Below are positions 25,239 through 33,835 of a stretch of DNA of 64,000 nucleotides, one piece after another. Under the pieces are notes generated by a model that saw only the letters and a list, made by a program, of their open reading frames with translations, was not told where the DNA came from and did no database searches. The DNA is from Verrucomicrobiota bacterium (GTDB taxonomy: Bacteria > Verrucomicrobiota > Verrucomicrobiia > Palsa-1439). Made by a program: the position numbers and the translations under genes. The number at the start of each line of letters is the position of its first letter. Positions within the stretch are counted from its first letter, which is position 1. The DNA lies in assembly GCA_003152315.1 (NCBI GenBank), contig PLZV01000036.1, positions 1 to 64,000 on the forward strand, given 5' to 3'.

Positions 25239-27301
25239 AACAACTCGTCCAGGACTTCAAAACCGGTGACATCAAACTCGTCGACGTGCCACCACCGGTG
25301 ATTGCGCCGGGCTGCGTCCTGGTGCGCAATGCGTATTCCCTCGTCAGCGCGGGGACGGAGAAAGCTACCGTGGCGATGGCGCAGGCGTCGCTTGTCGGCA
25401 AGGCGCGATTGCGTCCCGATCTCGCCCGGCAAGTGCTCGGCACGCTCAGGCGCGAAGGGATTGGTGCCACGCTACGCAAGGTGCAGTCGCGCCTGGACCA
25501 GTGGAAGCAACTTGGCTACTCCTCGGCAGGGACGATCCTCGAAGTTGGCAAAGGCGTGACCGGTTTCGCTGTTGGCGACCGGGTGGCCTGCGCGGGACAA
25601 GATTACGCAAGCCACGCGGAAGTGGTGTTGATCCCTCAGAATCTCTGCACCAGGCTTCCCGAGAGCGTTGCACTGGAACACGCGGCGTTTTCGACGCTGG
25701 GCGCGATCGCACTGCAAGGGGTGCGCCAAGCCGACACGCGTGTAGGCGAAGTGGTCGCTGTCATCGGGCTGGGATTGGTCGGTCAATTGACCGTGCAGAT
25801 TCTCAAGGCGTCCGGCTGCGTGGTGTTCGGTATTGATGTGAGTGAAGCGGCCTGCGCGCTCGCGAAGACCTGCGGTTGCGATGCCGTGGCTGTGCGCACG
25901 CGCGATGACGTGGAGCGCATCGCTGCGAAATTGAGCAATGATTTTGGCGTAGACGCGGTCATCATCACCGCGTCAGCCCCGACGAACGATCCGGTCGAGC
26001 TGGCGGGCAGGATTTGCCGCGAGCGCGGACGCGTGGTAATGGTGGGCGTGACCGGCATGGAGGTGCCGCGCGACATTTACTATCGGAAGGAACTGGATTT
26101 CCGCCTTTCCCGCAGCTATGGGCCCGGTCGTTACGACCCGCTTTACGAAGAACAGGGCATCGACTATCCCATCGGTTACGTGCGCTGGACGGAAGGCCGC
26201 AACATGGAGGCCTTCGCGCAACTGCTCGCGGCCAAACGGATCGACGTGGCGGCGTTGACCACGCATACATTTCCCGTCGACGACGGGCCGAAGGCGTACG
26301 AACTAATCACGGGAAAGACCGGCGAACGGGTAGTCGGTGTCCTTATCCAATACCCACCGACCATGGAACAGACGAGTGTCATCGTCGCAAAGTCAGTCGG
26401 CACCGCACCGGCCAAAGCGATGGTGTTGGGGGTCATTGGCGCGGGCAATTACGCCCAGGGCGTCCTATTACCGCAGTTCAAAGCGAGCGCGGATGTGACG
26501 TTGCGTACCGTGTGCACGGCGACCGGCGTGAAGGCCCAGAAGGCAAAGGAGAAATTCGGCTTTGAAACGTGCGTTACGGATTGGCGCGCGGTGATTGCCG
26601 ATGCGGCGATCAATACGGTGCTCGTCGCCACGCGTCACGACTTGCACGCGCCGATAGTTTGCGAGGCGCTGCGCGCCGGCAAGGCGGTGTTTGTCGAGAA
26701 ACCGCTGTGTCTGCGTGGCGAGCAGTTGGATGAGATCGTGAAAGTGATGAATCAGACGGGCAACGCGCGCTTGCTGGTTGGCTTCAACCGCCGTTTTGCG
26801 CCGTTCGCTGCGGAAGCGCGAAAACTGAGCGGCCCGCTGATGATGCGGTACCGCGTCAGTGTAACGCCGCTGCCGCGCGAGCATTGGATCAACAATCCGG
26901 ACATCGGCGGCGGTCGCATCCTTGGCGAAGTGTGCCACTTCGTGGATTTTCTGCAATTCGCGGCCCGTTCGCGGCCGGCGTCCGTCTTCGCCCAGGGTTT
27001 TGGCGCCGACAACGTGCAGGTGTCACTGCGGTTCGCGGACGGGTCGGTTGGCGCGGTGGATTATTTCTCCGTGGCCGATGCGGGGTTGGAGAAGGAACAC
27101 TTCGAGGCGTTCGGCGGCGGACGGCATTTGGTGGTGACTGATTTTCGTGACAAAGGGCAGGCTGCGGAGGTCCGCGAGTTCATTGCCGCAGTCAAAACAG
27201 GCAGCCCGATGCCGATGGGACTCGAAGAGATTGTCAACAGCACGCGGGCGACTTTGGCCGTTCTTCGCTCGATCCAGAGTGGGCAGGCGGTCGAGTTGTA
27301 A
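25235..27301 (+). CDS. Bi-domain dehydrogenase: zinc-type MDR plus Gfo/Idh/MocA
   Basis: 688 residues with two full enzyme domains. Residues ~1-370 are MDR-like, with SLVSAGTEKATV, GVTGFAVGDRVACAG and the NAD(P) loop VIGLGLVGQLTVQILKASG. Residues ~385-688 are Gfo/Idh/MocA-like, with VLGVIGAGNYAQGVLLPQFK, the VEKPLCL motif containing the catalytic Lys (EKP) and a C-terminal beta-sheet domain. This fusion is recurrent in EPS loci and is thought to oxidise and reduce sugar derivatives. The gene overlaps its upstream neighbour by ATGA and is followed 6 nt later by the toroid gene. Substrate unknown; cytoplasmic. Confidence 0.9.
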   Translation: MKQLVQDFKTGDIKLVDVPPPVIAPGCVLVRNAYSLVSAGTEKATVAMAQASLVGKARLRPDLARQVLGTLRREGIGATLRKVQSRLDQWKQLGYSSAGTILEVGKGVTGFAVGDRVACAGQDYASHAEVVLIPQNLCTRLPESVALEHAAFSTLGAIALQGVRQADTRVGEVVAVIGLGLVGQLTVQILKASGCVVFGIDVSEAACALAKTCGCDAVAVRTRDDVERIAAKLSNDFGVDAVIITASAPTNDPVELAGRICRERGRVVMVGVTGMEVPRDIYYRKELDFRLSRSYGPGRYDPLYEEQGIDYPIGYVRWTEGRNMEAFAQLLAAKRIDVAALTTHTFPVDDGPKAYELITGKTGERVVGVLIQYPPTMEQTSVIVAKSVGTAPAKAMVLGVIGAGNYAQGVLLPQFKASADVTLRTVCTATGVKAQKAKEKFGFETCVTDWRAVIADAAINTVLVATRHDLHAPIVCEALRAGKAVFVEKPLCLRGEQLDEIVKVMNQTGNARLLVGFNRRFAPFAAEARKLSGPLMMRYRVSVTPLPREHWINNPDIGGGRILGEVCHFVDFLQFAARSRPASVFAQGFGADNVQVSLRFADGSVGAVDYFSVADAGLEKEHFEAFGGGRHLVVTDFRDKGQAAEVREFIAAVKTGSPMPMGLEEIVNSTRATLAVLRSIQSGQAVEL

Positions 27302-27307
27302 CCGCCG

Positions 27308-28327
27308 ATGAACGCGAACGAAGGCGAATCCCTGTCGCAAGTCTTTCAGAAGCTGCACAACTTCTGTTGGGCCCGTGAATGGCGCGGTTATGATCCCTAT
27401 GACGGTTTGAATTCTCCGCTGGCGCGAGTTTTGCCCGGAAAACAGGCGCGACAGGCGTGGACACAGCTTCACAAGCGCAGTCCGATCAATCTTCGCGCTT
27501 TGTGCGGTATCAAGCCCCAACTCAACTCGATGGCGGTGGCTTTATTCGCCATGGGTAGCGCGGACGAGCGGCTTCTCGATGTGCTCGATTCATTGCGCAC
27601 TCCGGAAGGCGGTTGGGGATATCCGTTTGGCTGGCAATCACGCGCTTTCTACGCGCCGCCGAACACACCCAATCTCATCTGCACCACACTTGCGGTGAAA
27701 GCCTACCGGCGGCTTGGGCGGAAGTGTGACACCAGCTTCGTAGAGGGGCTGATAAGCGAGAGCGGCGGCGAAAGGTGGATTCGGTACATACCCCAATCGG
27801 AGACGCAGGTACACAATATCAACCTGATGGGCGCGGCGCTCCTGGGGCGACGGGATTGCGTGGAATTCTCGGTGAAGCGACAGCAGCCGGATGGTTCTTG
27901 GTGGTACGGCGAGGCCGAGAACCAGCGTTGGATCGACAATTTTCACACCGGATACAATCTTGTTGCCCTTCGCGAGTACGAGCAAGCGACCCGCGACGCC
28001 AGCTTTGCGGATGCAGCCCAACGGGGATTCGCCTACTGGGAAAGGGTATTCTGGCTGGCGGACGGGTCACCGCGCTACTATCACAACCGGACGTATCCCC
28101 TCGATATTCACTGCTGCGCGCAGGGCATTTTGACCTACCTGGCGTTTGGCGATGTGGCAAAGGCCGACGGGGTGGCACGCTGGGCGCTGAAAAACATGTG
28201 GGATGAACGCGGCTTTTTCTGGTATCAACTCGGTCGGCTGGCCATCAACCGGATCCAGTACCTGCGCTGGTCGCAGTCGTGGATGTATTACGCATTGAGC
28301 GAATTGCTAAAAATAAGAAGCGAATGA
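27308..28327 (+). CDS. Alpha/alpha-toroid-like protein of the EPS operon
   Basis: 339 residues, no signal peptide. The helical repeats contain PEGGWGYPFGW, CTTLAVKAYRRLGRKCD and VKRQQPDGSWWYGEAENQRW; the Q-x-x-DGSW-type pattern resembles the QW repeats of terpene-cyclase and related alpha/alpha-barrel proteins. HNINLMGAALL, NFHTGYNLVALREYE and IHCCAQGILTYLAFGD add further helical hairpins with conserved His and Asp. It could be a polysaccharide lyase, epimerase-like or binding barrel. I cannot name a family. Its place in the ATGA-linked operon, before the WecB-type gene, ties it to the same pathway. Confidence 0.75.
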   Translation: MNANEGESLSQVFQKLHNFCWAREWRGYDPYDGLNSPLARVLPGKQARQAWTQLHKRSPINLRALCGIKPQLNSMAVALFAMGSADERLLDVLDSLRTPEGGWGYPFGWQSRAFYAPPNTPNLICTTLAVKAYRRLGRKCDTSFVEGLISESGGERWIRYIPQSETQVHNINLMGAALLGRRDCVEFSVKRQQPDGSWWYGEAENQRWIDNFHTGYNLVALREYEQATRDASFADAAQRGFAYWERVFWLADGSPRYYHNRTYPLDIHCCAQGILTYLAFGDVAKADGVARWALKNMWDERGFFWYQLGRLAINRIQYLRWSQSWMYYALSELLKIRSE

Positions 28328-29430
28328 AGCTGAAAATTGTTAACGTCGTCGGGGCTCGCCCGAACTTTATGAAGATGGCCCCGCTGATGATGGAATATCA
28401 GCGACACCCGGACAAGTTTGAACCCAAACTTGTGCACACCGGCCAACACTACGACGACAACATGTCGACCCTGTTCTTCGAGCAACTACATCTGCCGAAA
28501 CCTGACGTCTACTTGGGGATCGGTTCCGGCTCGCACAGCGAACAGACGGCCAAGGTAATGGTGGAAATGGAGAAGTTGCTGTCTGCCGAACCTCCCGATC
28601 TGGTTGTCGTAGTTGGTGACGTCAACTCGACCATGGCGGCGACGATCGTGGCGGCCAAGCTCTGTATCCCAGTGGCGCATGTCGAGGCCGGCCTGCGAAG
28701 CTTTGATCGGGCGATGCCTGAGGAAATCAACCGGCTGGTGACGGACGCCTTGAGCGATTACTGCTTCATCACGAGCCAGGATGCGGACGTAAACCTTCGT
28801 CGCGAAGGCGTCGCGCCAGAGAAGATATTTTTTGTTGGTAACGTGATGATTGACACACTGTTACAACTCAAGGACGTGAGTCTCAAATCCGATGTTTCCA
28901 AGCGACTTGGCTTGGGTGGCTCATACGGGTTCGTTACGCTCCATCGTCCCAGCAACGTGGATGACAAACAGGTGTTCGCGGAAATCCTTGCGGCCCTGGA
29001 CACCATTCAGAAGGATTTGATGCTGGTGTTTCCCGTTCACCCACGCACGGTCAATCGGCTGAAGCAGTTTGGATTCTGGGACGGACTCCGTGGTTGGAAA
29101 AACCTGAAGTTGACCGATCCTCTCGGATATCTGGATTCACTGTGTCTGATGGCCAATGCGAAGTTGGTTCTGACCGATTCGGGCGGCGTGCAGGAGGAAA
29201 CCACGGTTCTAGGAGTGCCCTGCCTGACGATTCGAAATAACACCGAGCGGCCGGTCACGATTACGGAGGGCACGAACACGCTTGTCGGAACCAGCCAATC
29301 CAAAATAGTCGGCGAAGCCAGGAAAATACTGGCGGGCAATGGCAAGCGGGGACGTGCCCCGAAGTTCTGGGATGGCAAGGCTGCGGGGCGGATTGTCGAA
29401 TGCCTGCTCAAGCACCCACCAAAGCGATGA
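28324..29430 (+). CDS. wecB: UDP-GlcNAc 2-epimerase (non-hydrolysing)
   Basis: 368 residues, GT-B-like fold. Signature segments: VVGARPNFMKMAPLM, HTGQHYDDNMSTLFFEQL, VVGDVNSTMAATIVAAKL, HVEAGLRSFDRAMPEEINRL and LTDSGGVQEETTVLGVPCL. It interconverts UDP-GlcNAc and UDP-ManNAc; ManNAc would be the donor sugar for the WecG/TagA enzyme encoded next, whose start overlaps this stop by ATGA. I start at 28324 where the ATG overlaps the toroid-gene stop; the longer frame to 28279 lies inside that gene. Gene symbol by family; strict orthology not tested. Confidence 0.93.
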   Translation: MKLKIVNVVGARPNFMKMAPLMMEYQRHPDKFEPKLVHTGQHYDDNMSTLFFEQLHLPKPDVYLGIGSGSHSEQTAKVMVEMEKLLSAEPPDLVVVVGDVNSTMAATIVAAKLCIPVAHVEAGLRSFDRAMPEEINRLVTDALSDYCFITSQDADVNLRREGVAPEKIFFVGNVMIDTLLQLKDVSLKSDVSKRLGLGGSYGFVTLHRPSNVDDKQVFAEILAALDTIQKDLMLVFPVHPRTVNRLKQFGFWDGLRGWKNLKLTDPLGYLDSLCLMANAKLVLTDSGGVQEETTVLGVPCLTIRNNTERPVTITEGTNTLVGTSQSKIVGEARKILAGNGKRGRAPKFWDGKAAGRIVECLLKHPPKR

Positions 29431-30185
29431 ACCCGCCGACCGACAAGAAGGCGATTCTGTTTGGCGTGCCTATCGACAACCTAACATTGGAGGAAACGGT
29501 TGGCCGGGTAGAAACGATGATTCGAGAGGGCGGGACTCATCAGCATGTGGTTGTCAATGTGGACAAAATTGTAAAACTCCAGCGAGATCCCGAATTGCGC
29601 AATGCGGTTTTGAGTTGTGATTTGATCAACGCCGATGGCCAGCCGATAGTTTGGGCGTCTAGATTGCTGCAACACCCTCTTAAAGAAAGAGTTACTGGTG
29701 TAGATTTGTTCGATAGTCTAGTAGCCCGGTGCGCGGAAAAGGGGTATCATCCCTATTTGCTTGGGGCGCGCCAGGAAATAGTGGAAAGGGTGGTTGAGGT
29801 GCTGAGGCAGCGCCATCCCACGTTGAAGATTGCCGGGTATCGAAACGGGTATTGGCAACCGGCCGAAGAAGCTGAAGTGGTGCAAGGGATCAAGCGAACG
29901 CAGCCACAAATGTTGTTTGTCGCGATGGGTTCTCCGAAGAAAGAGATTTTTTTGAACAAGTGGAAGGCTGAGTTGCAGACGCCCTTTGTCATGGGCGTGG
30001 GCGGGACCTTTGATGTCGTCGCCGGATTGGTAAAACGCGCGCCGCGATGGATGCAAAAATGCGGACTTGAATGGCTTTTTCGACTCATCCAAGAGCCGCG
30101 AAGAATGTGGCGACGCTACCTGGTCGAGGATATGGCCTTTTTTGGCCTGGTATTACGGGAATGGCGGGCGCAGCGGCGATCATAA
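29427..30185 (+). CDS. WecG/TagA/CpsF-family glycosyltransferase (GT26)
   Basis: 252 residues. The family motifs are complete: VVVNVDKIVKL, INADGQPIVWASRLL, VTGVDLFDSLV, YLLGARQEIVERVVEVL, FVAMGSPKKEIFLNKW, VGGTFDVVAGLVKRAPRWMQ and GLEWLFRLIQEPRRMWRRYL. GT26 enzymes transfer ManNAc (TagA) or ManNAcA (WecG) to a GlcNAc-PP-undecaprenyl intermediate, which fits the adjacent epimerase. The start at 29427 overlaps the wecB stop (ATGA). It is peripheral to the membrane via its basic, Trp-rich C-terminus. It ends the six-gene coupled run. Confidence 0.93.
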   Translation: MNPPTDKKAILFGVPIDNLTLEETVGRVETMIREGGTHQHVVVNVDKIVKLQRDPELRNAVLSCDLINADGQPIVWASRLLQHPLKERVTGVDLFDSLVARCAEKGYHPYLLGARQEIVERVVEVLRQRHPTLKIAGYRNGYWQPAEEAEVVQGIKRTQPQMLFVAMGSPKKEIFLNKWKAELQTPFVMGVGGTFDVVAGLVKRAPRWMQKCGLEWLFRLIQEPRRMWRRYLVEDMAFFGLVLREWRAQRRS

Positions 30186-30259
30186 TGATTGCCTGGTGTT
30201 TCCCGCTTGCCTTTTGGCTTCGTTTCACAAGAATAGCGCGACTAGTTTGACGGAGGATC

Positions 30260-30973
30260 ATGGCACAAGACGTCCATAACGATTTACGCATCACCGACCA
30301 GTTCGACCTTGAGGTCTTTTGGGCGGATCATGGAAAACAGATCACCATCGCCGCAGTGGTGGTCATTGCCATCGTCGGGTTCCTGCTCTACAGGCAATAT
30401 CAATCAAGTACGCAGGCGGAACAGGCTGCATCCATGTTGGCGAATGCCACGGATGCGCCATCCTTGGAGCAGGTCATCCGGGATTACCCGAAATCCTCGA
30501 CGGCTGCGGAGGCGATGTCGCGACTTGCGGACCTGTACTATCGTGCTGGCAAATACCCCGAAGCTGCAAGTACTTACGAAAGAATTACAAGAGAATTCCC
30601 CACACATCTGCTGGCAGAGTCTGCCAAACTTGGTCTAGCGACTGTTCTGGAAAGCCAAGGGAATACGGACGGCGCCAAAGCACAGTATTTGCAGATAATC
30701 AATTCTGGCCCAAATAATTACGTCGTCAATGCCGCAAAGATTGGATTGGCTCGGTGCTTGGAGGTTGGCGGCCAAAAAAAGGAAGCGCGCCAGTTGTATG
30801 AGGAAGTACTCGCATTGGGTCAAAACTCCCCGTGGTTTACGCAGGCATATTTGCAGTGGGTTGTACTAAGCCGCGATATGCCGCCCGAAAAGCCGAGCGA
30901 GTCCCCGGTGCAACCTGCCACGCCACCCACCAAAAATGGCCTGCAATTGCCATCGCTGACGACGGTGCCTTAG
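30260..30973 (+). CDS. TPR protein with N-terminal membrane anchor (YfgM-like architecture)
   Basis: 237 residues: a cytoplasmic N-tail (ITDQFDLEVFWADHGKQ), one membrane segment (ITIAAVVVIAIVGFLLY, ~28-44), then tetratricopeptide-like helices with YRAGKYPEAASTYERITREFP and a second repeat pair at ~135-200, and a Pro-rich tail. The layout matches TPR_21/YfgM-type proteins that sit at the inner membrane as chaperone-like partners. A GGAGG box lies just before the start. It follows the EPS operon by 74 bp and might be read from it. By eye the GC content is lower here than in flanking genes. Binding partner unknown. Confidence 0.75.
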   Translation: MAQDVHNDLRITDQFDLEVFWADHGKQITIAAVVVIAIVGFLLYRQYQSSTQAEQAASMLANATDAPSLEQVIRDYPKSSTAAEAMSRLADLYYRAGKYPEAASTYERITREFPTHLLAESAKLGLATVLESQGNTDGAKAQYLQIINSGPNNYVVNAAKIGLARCLEVGGQKKEARQLYEEVLALGQNSPWFTQAYLQWVVLSRDMPPEKPSESPVQPATPPTKNGLQLPSLTTVP

Positions 30974-31001
30974 GAGGCTGGTTCAGAGATAATTTCAAGT
31001 C

Positions 31002-31029
31002 TTGACACGCGGTAGGCCATTCCTATATT
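31002..31029 (+). promoter_or_regulatory. Strong sigma70-type promoter upstream of the unknown exported protein
   Basis: TTGACA at 31002-31007, 16-nt spacer, TATATT at 31024-31029. The leader to ATG 31176 is about 140 nt. A small hairpin (CCATTC 31036-31041 with GAATGG 31046-31051) lies at its very 5' end. Confidence 0.65.
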
Positions 31030-31175
31030 CAGTTTCCATTCACGGGAATGGCAGGCGGACTGGCTAAGACACTACGATTTGAAATTGGCACGCTGCGACG
31101 GGGCAGGCTTTGTCAGGAAACCGAAATCAATCAGAACCGCAGGCTAAATGATCAATTAAGAAGGAGGAGCAAGTC

Positions 31176-32162
31176 ATGAAGGTGAACTCGCACAGGACTA
31201 TGGGGAAAATCGGGATGGCGCTTTTGCTTTTGGGGATTTCTACGATCGGCGTCTACCGGACACAGGCCGCGCCGGCACCGGACAACCACTCGGTACTCAT
31301 TCTTGACAGTACAGTCACCGGTGGCTCCAACAGTTTGGAAGCAGACAGCGCCGTCAGTAATGGCTTCACTGTCGTGGTCGTGACCAATGACGAGTGGCTG
31401 GCTATGAGCACCAGTGATTTTGCCAGCTTTCAGGCGATTATTCTTGGTGACCCGACCTGCGGCGTCCTCAGCGACATCGATGCGGCCACATCCAACCGAA
31501 CGACTTGGGCTCCCGCTATCAAGGGGAATGTCGTCATCATCGGTACGGATCCAGTATTTCACGATCCCTCCCATCCGGGGGCCGGTGTACTGATTAACGA
31601 TGGCATTAAGTTCGTCACATCACAAAAGGGGAAGACCGGCGCGTACCTCGACCTGAGTTGCTATTATGACAGTGATCCGGTTACCGATACGGTTCAGGTT
31701 CTCGACCAGTTCGGTTCGTTTTCCGTGACCGGGGTTCCCTGCGTGAGCGCCGTGGCAATCGTGGCGTCGCACCCGGCAATTGCTTCGTTGACCGCTGCTG
31801 ATCTTTCGGGGTGGGAATGTTCGGTGCACGAAACATTCATAACATTCCCCCCCGGCTTCATCGCTTTGGCGATCGCTGTGGATACCCACTCGCCTTACAT
31901 TATTGCCAAGGGCAAGGGTCTCGTCTCGGGCGGCAGTGGATGCTTGGATTCGGGAATCGCTGGTCTTGGATTGTCTCGCTCATACCAGATTGCACTGCAG
32001 CGGGAAGCCACTATTATTAACCGCGCGGTGGCACGTCGGGATTTCAACGGCGCACGCGCCAATTGCGCGGTTTTAGGTAGACGGATCGCGGCTCTCGTGC
32101 GCATGGGCTTGATTGATCCGACGACGGCCGATGCAATCGCGTCGTGCTGCAGCAGTCTTTAG
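31176..32162 (+). CDS. Exported protein of unknown family
   Basis: 328 residues with a Sec signal peptide (basic N-tail, GMALLLLGISTIGV, cleavage likely after QAA). Strong AAGGAGGAG 8-9 nt upstream fixes the start. The first ~130 mature residues alternate strand and helix (HSVLILDSTVTGG, FTVVVVTNDEWLAM, FQAIILGDPTCG, GNVVIIGTDPVFHDP), which looks like a class-I glutamine-amidotransferase-like or ThuA-like alpha/beta fold, but no catalytic triad is evident. The C-terminal ~75 residues are helical (EATIINRAVARRDFNGARA) and end CCSSL. It has its own promoter and a long leader, like the porin gene downstream. Function not recognised. Confidence 0.75.
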   Translation: MKVNSHRTMGKIGMALLLLGISTIGVYRTQAAPAPDNHSVLILDSTVTGGSNSLEADSAVSNGFTVVVVTNDEWLAMSTSDFASFQAIILGDPTCGVLSDIDAATSNRTTWAPAIKGNVVIIGTDPVFHDPSHPGAGVLINDGIKFVTSQKGKTGAYLDLSCYYDSDPVTDTVQVLDQFGSFSVTGVPCVSAVAIVASHPAIASLTAADLSGWECSVHETFITFPPGFIALAIAVDTHSPYIIAKGKGLVSGGSGCLDSGIAGLGLSRSYQIALQREATIINRAVARRDFNGARANCAVLGRRIAALVRMGLIDPTTADAIASCCSSL

Positions 32163-32188
32163 GCTGAAATTGGGCCGAGTTTTGGGAC

Positions 32189-32216
32189 TTGACACATTTT
32201 GGGTCGAGCCTATACT
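32189..32216 (+). promoter_or_regulatory. Strong sigma70-type promoter of the barrel-porin gene
   Basis: TTGACA at 32189-32194, 16-nt spacer, TATACT at 32211-32216; same layout as the promoter at 31002-31029. The leader before the GTG start is about 165 nt. Confidence 0.65.
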
Positions 32217-32251
32217 CGGCGCGTAAGTGGAGGATGGGGGATAAGTTAAGG

Positions 32252-32308
32252 TCTGCTTCAGGATGGCTTTTGCATCGTAGTGATGGAAAGGCTTGTCATC
32301 GAAGCAGA
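32252..32308 (+). promoter_or_regulatory. Long hairpin in the 5' leader of the porin gene
   Basis: TCTGCTTC (32252-32259) pairs with GAAGCAGA (32301-32308). After a two-base bulge the stem continues with GATGGC pairing GTCATC (one G-U). It could stabilise the mRNA or serve as a regulatory structure. No known riboswitch class is recognised. Confidence 0.45.
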
Positions 32309-32387
32309 AGTGGCCTCCAGAAACTGAAAAATAGAAGGCTTGTGCTTTGCGCACAGCGAACGTAAACAAAACGAAGGAGGACACAGA

Positions 32388-33737
32388 GTGAAGAAACTAT
32401 GGCTAGTAGTCGCGCTGGTTGCCCTGGGGGGATTGACCAGCAAGACATTCGCCGATGTCCAGAATATCCGCCTGAGCGGTGATATCCGCATCCGCGGGTA
32501 TTTCATTGATAGCGCAGGTAATGATGGCACAGGCGCTCAGGCCAGCGGGAATGCCTCATTCATCTCACAACGAACACGGGTTTCGGTCGAAGCTGACCTT
32601 GAAGACCACGTACTGGTGGTTGTGACCCTCCGTGCCGAGAGCCTCTGGGGCTCCGACAACGAGTCGGTGCACAATGCCTCCGGCGCTGGCAATGCCGGCT
32701 TCAACGGGAATATCAACCGTGGCTGGGATGTCGGTGTGAACGAGGCGTATGTTCAGTTCAACGAACTGTTCTACACTCCGGCGACGCTGAAACTTGGTCG
32801 CCAGTACCTCCAATACGGTCGCGGGCTGATCATCAGCAGCGTCGAACAAGAGTACAACTATGACGCCGCTCGGCTGGTGCTCGATTACTACCCGCTGACG
32901 ATTGACCTCGTCGGTGCGGAGTTGGTGAACAATCAGGGCTTCAGCCCGACGCCAACACACGCAGGTGCCTCTGACCTATTGTTCGTGAATGCCCGCTATG
33001 AACTGAGCGACTCGGCCCTCAAGGACGTCGAGGCGTATTTCGGCTGGGTTTCCCAGGGCTCCAGTGGCCCGGTCACCTCGAGCCGCGTTCCGCCGACGAG
33101 CAACTCCGCCTCGCCACTCATCCTCGGCGTGCGCGCCGACATCAACCCGCTGGACGCTCTCCAGCTTTGGGTTGAGGGCGCCTACGAATTCGGCGCGGAC
33201 GGTACCACGCCGGCCGATCACAGCCTCAGTGCGCTCCTCTTCAACCTGGGTGGTAAATACACCTTGAAGAATGTGCAGTGGGTGCCAGTGTTGAACGGAA
33301 ACTACATTTTTGCCTCGGGTGGTGGCAAAGGGAATGTGGATGGTTCGTTCGTTCCCTGGTTCGACTATGCGGATGGGTACAATGGTTATCTGTTTGCCCC
33401 CGCGCTCACGGACATCCACATCTTCAACTTGGGCGCGTCGGTGAAGCCCTACGAGAACACCACGCTCGCGTTGCAGGTTTACTACTACCTGAAAGCGGAT
33501 AAGGACGGCGTAGCCGGAAGCAACCCGAATGTTGATTTCGGCGGGATGTCCGTTGCCCCGACAGCCGCCAGCCAGGACATCGGCTGGGAAATTGACGGGA
33601 TCCTTGGCTACGACTATAGCAAGGACGTCCGGGCGCAACTCGTTTACGGTGCATTTGTGCCAGAAGGTGCCTATCGGCATGCCGGCACCAGCGCTGTGGC
33701 CGAGGAAGTTCGCGCGGAAGTCAACGTCAAGTTCTAA
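32388..33737 (+). CDS. Outer-membrane beta-barrel, alginate-export-like
   Basis: 449 residues from GTG 32388, preceded by AAGGAGG at 32374-32380. Sec signal peptide (KKLWLVVALVALGGLTSKTFA). The mature protein is a series of amphipathic strands with many Asp, Asn, Tyr and Gly; recognisable segments are IRLSGDIRIRGYF, FISQRTRVSVEADLEDHVLVV, EAYVQFNELFYTPATLKLGRQYLQYGRGL and the terminal RAELVYGAFVP-like strand ending in NVKF. This matches the alginate-export (AlgE-like) porin group. It probably exports polysaccharide or takes up sugars. It is monocistronic, ending at a strong terminator. The upstream frame from 32340 lacks a ribosome site. Confidence 0.8.
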   Translation: MKKLWLVVALVALGGLTSKTFADVQNIRLSGDIRIRGYFIDSAGNDGTGAQASGNASFISQRTRVSVEADLEDHVLVVVTLRAESLWGSDNESVHNASGAGNAGFNGNINRGWDVGVNEAYVQFNELFYTPATLKLGRQYLQYGRGLIISSVEQEYNYDAARLVLDYYPLTIDLVGAELVNNQGFSPTPTHAGASDLLFVNARYELSDSALKDVEAYFGWVSQGSSGPVTSSRVPPTSNSASPLILGVRADINPLDALQLWVEGAYEFGADGTTPADHSLSALLFNLGGKYTLKNVQWVPVLNGNYIFASGGGKGNVDGSFVPWFDYADGYNGYLFAPALTDIHIFNLGASVKPYENTTLALQVYYYLKADKDGVAGSNPNVDFGGMSVAPTAASQDIGWEIDGILGYDYSKDVRAQLVYGAFVPEGAYRHAGTSAVAEEVRAEVNVKF

Positions 33738-33761
33738 CCGCACGCGGTTAAACTCTAACCG

Positions 33762-33796
33762 AAGACCCCCCGATTCGTCGGGGGGTCTTCTTTTTT
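33762..33796 (+). terminator. Rho-independent terminator after the porin gene
   Basis: Perfect 10-bp stem AAGACCCCCC (33762-33771) and GGGGGGTCTT (33780-33789) with an 8-nt loop, followed by CTTTTTT. A smaller TAACCG/CGGTTA hairpin precedes it at 33735-33750. Confidence 0.92.
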
Positions 33797-33835
33797 CTCT
33801 GTGCCTGGGCCGTGGTGTATGATTTGATGCGCCGC

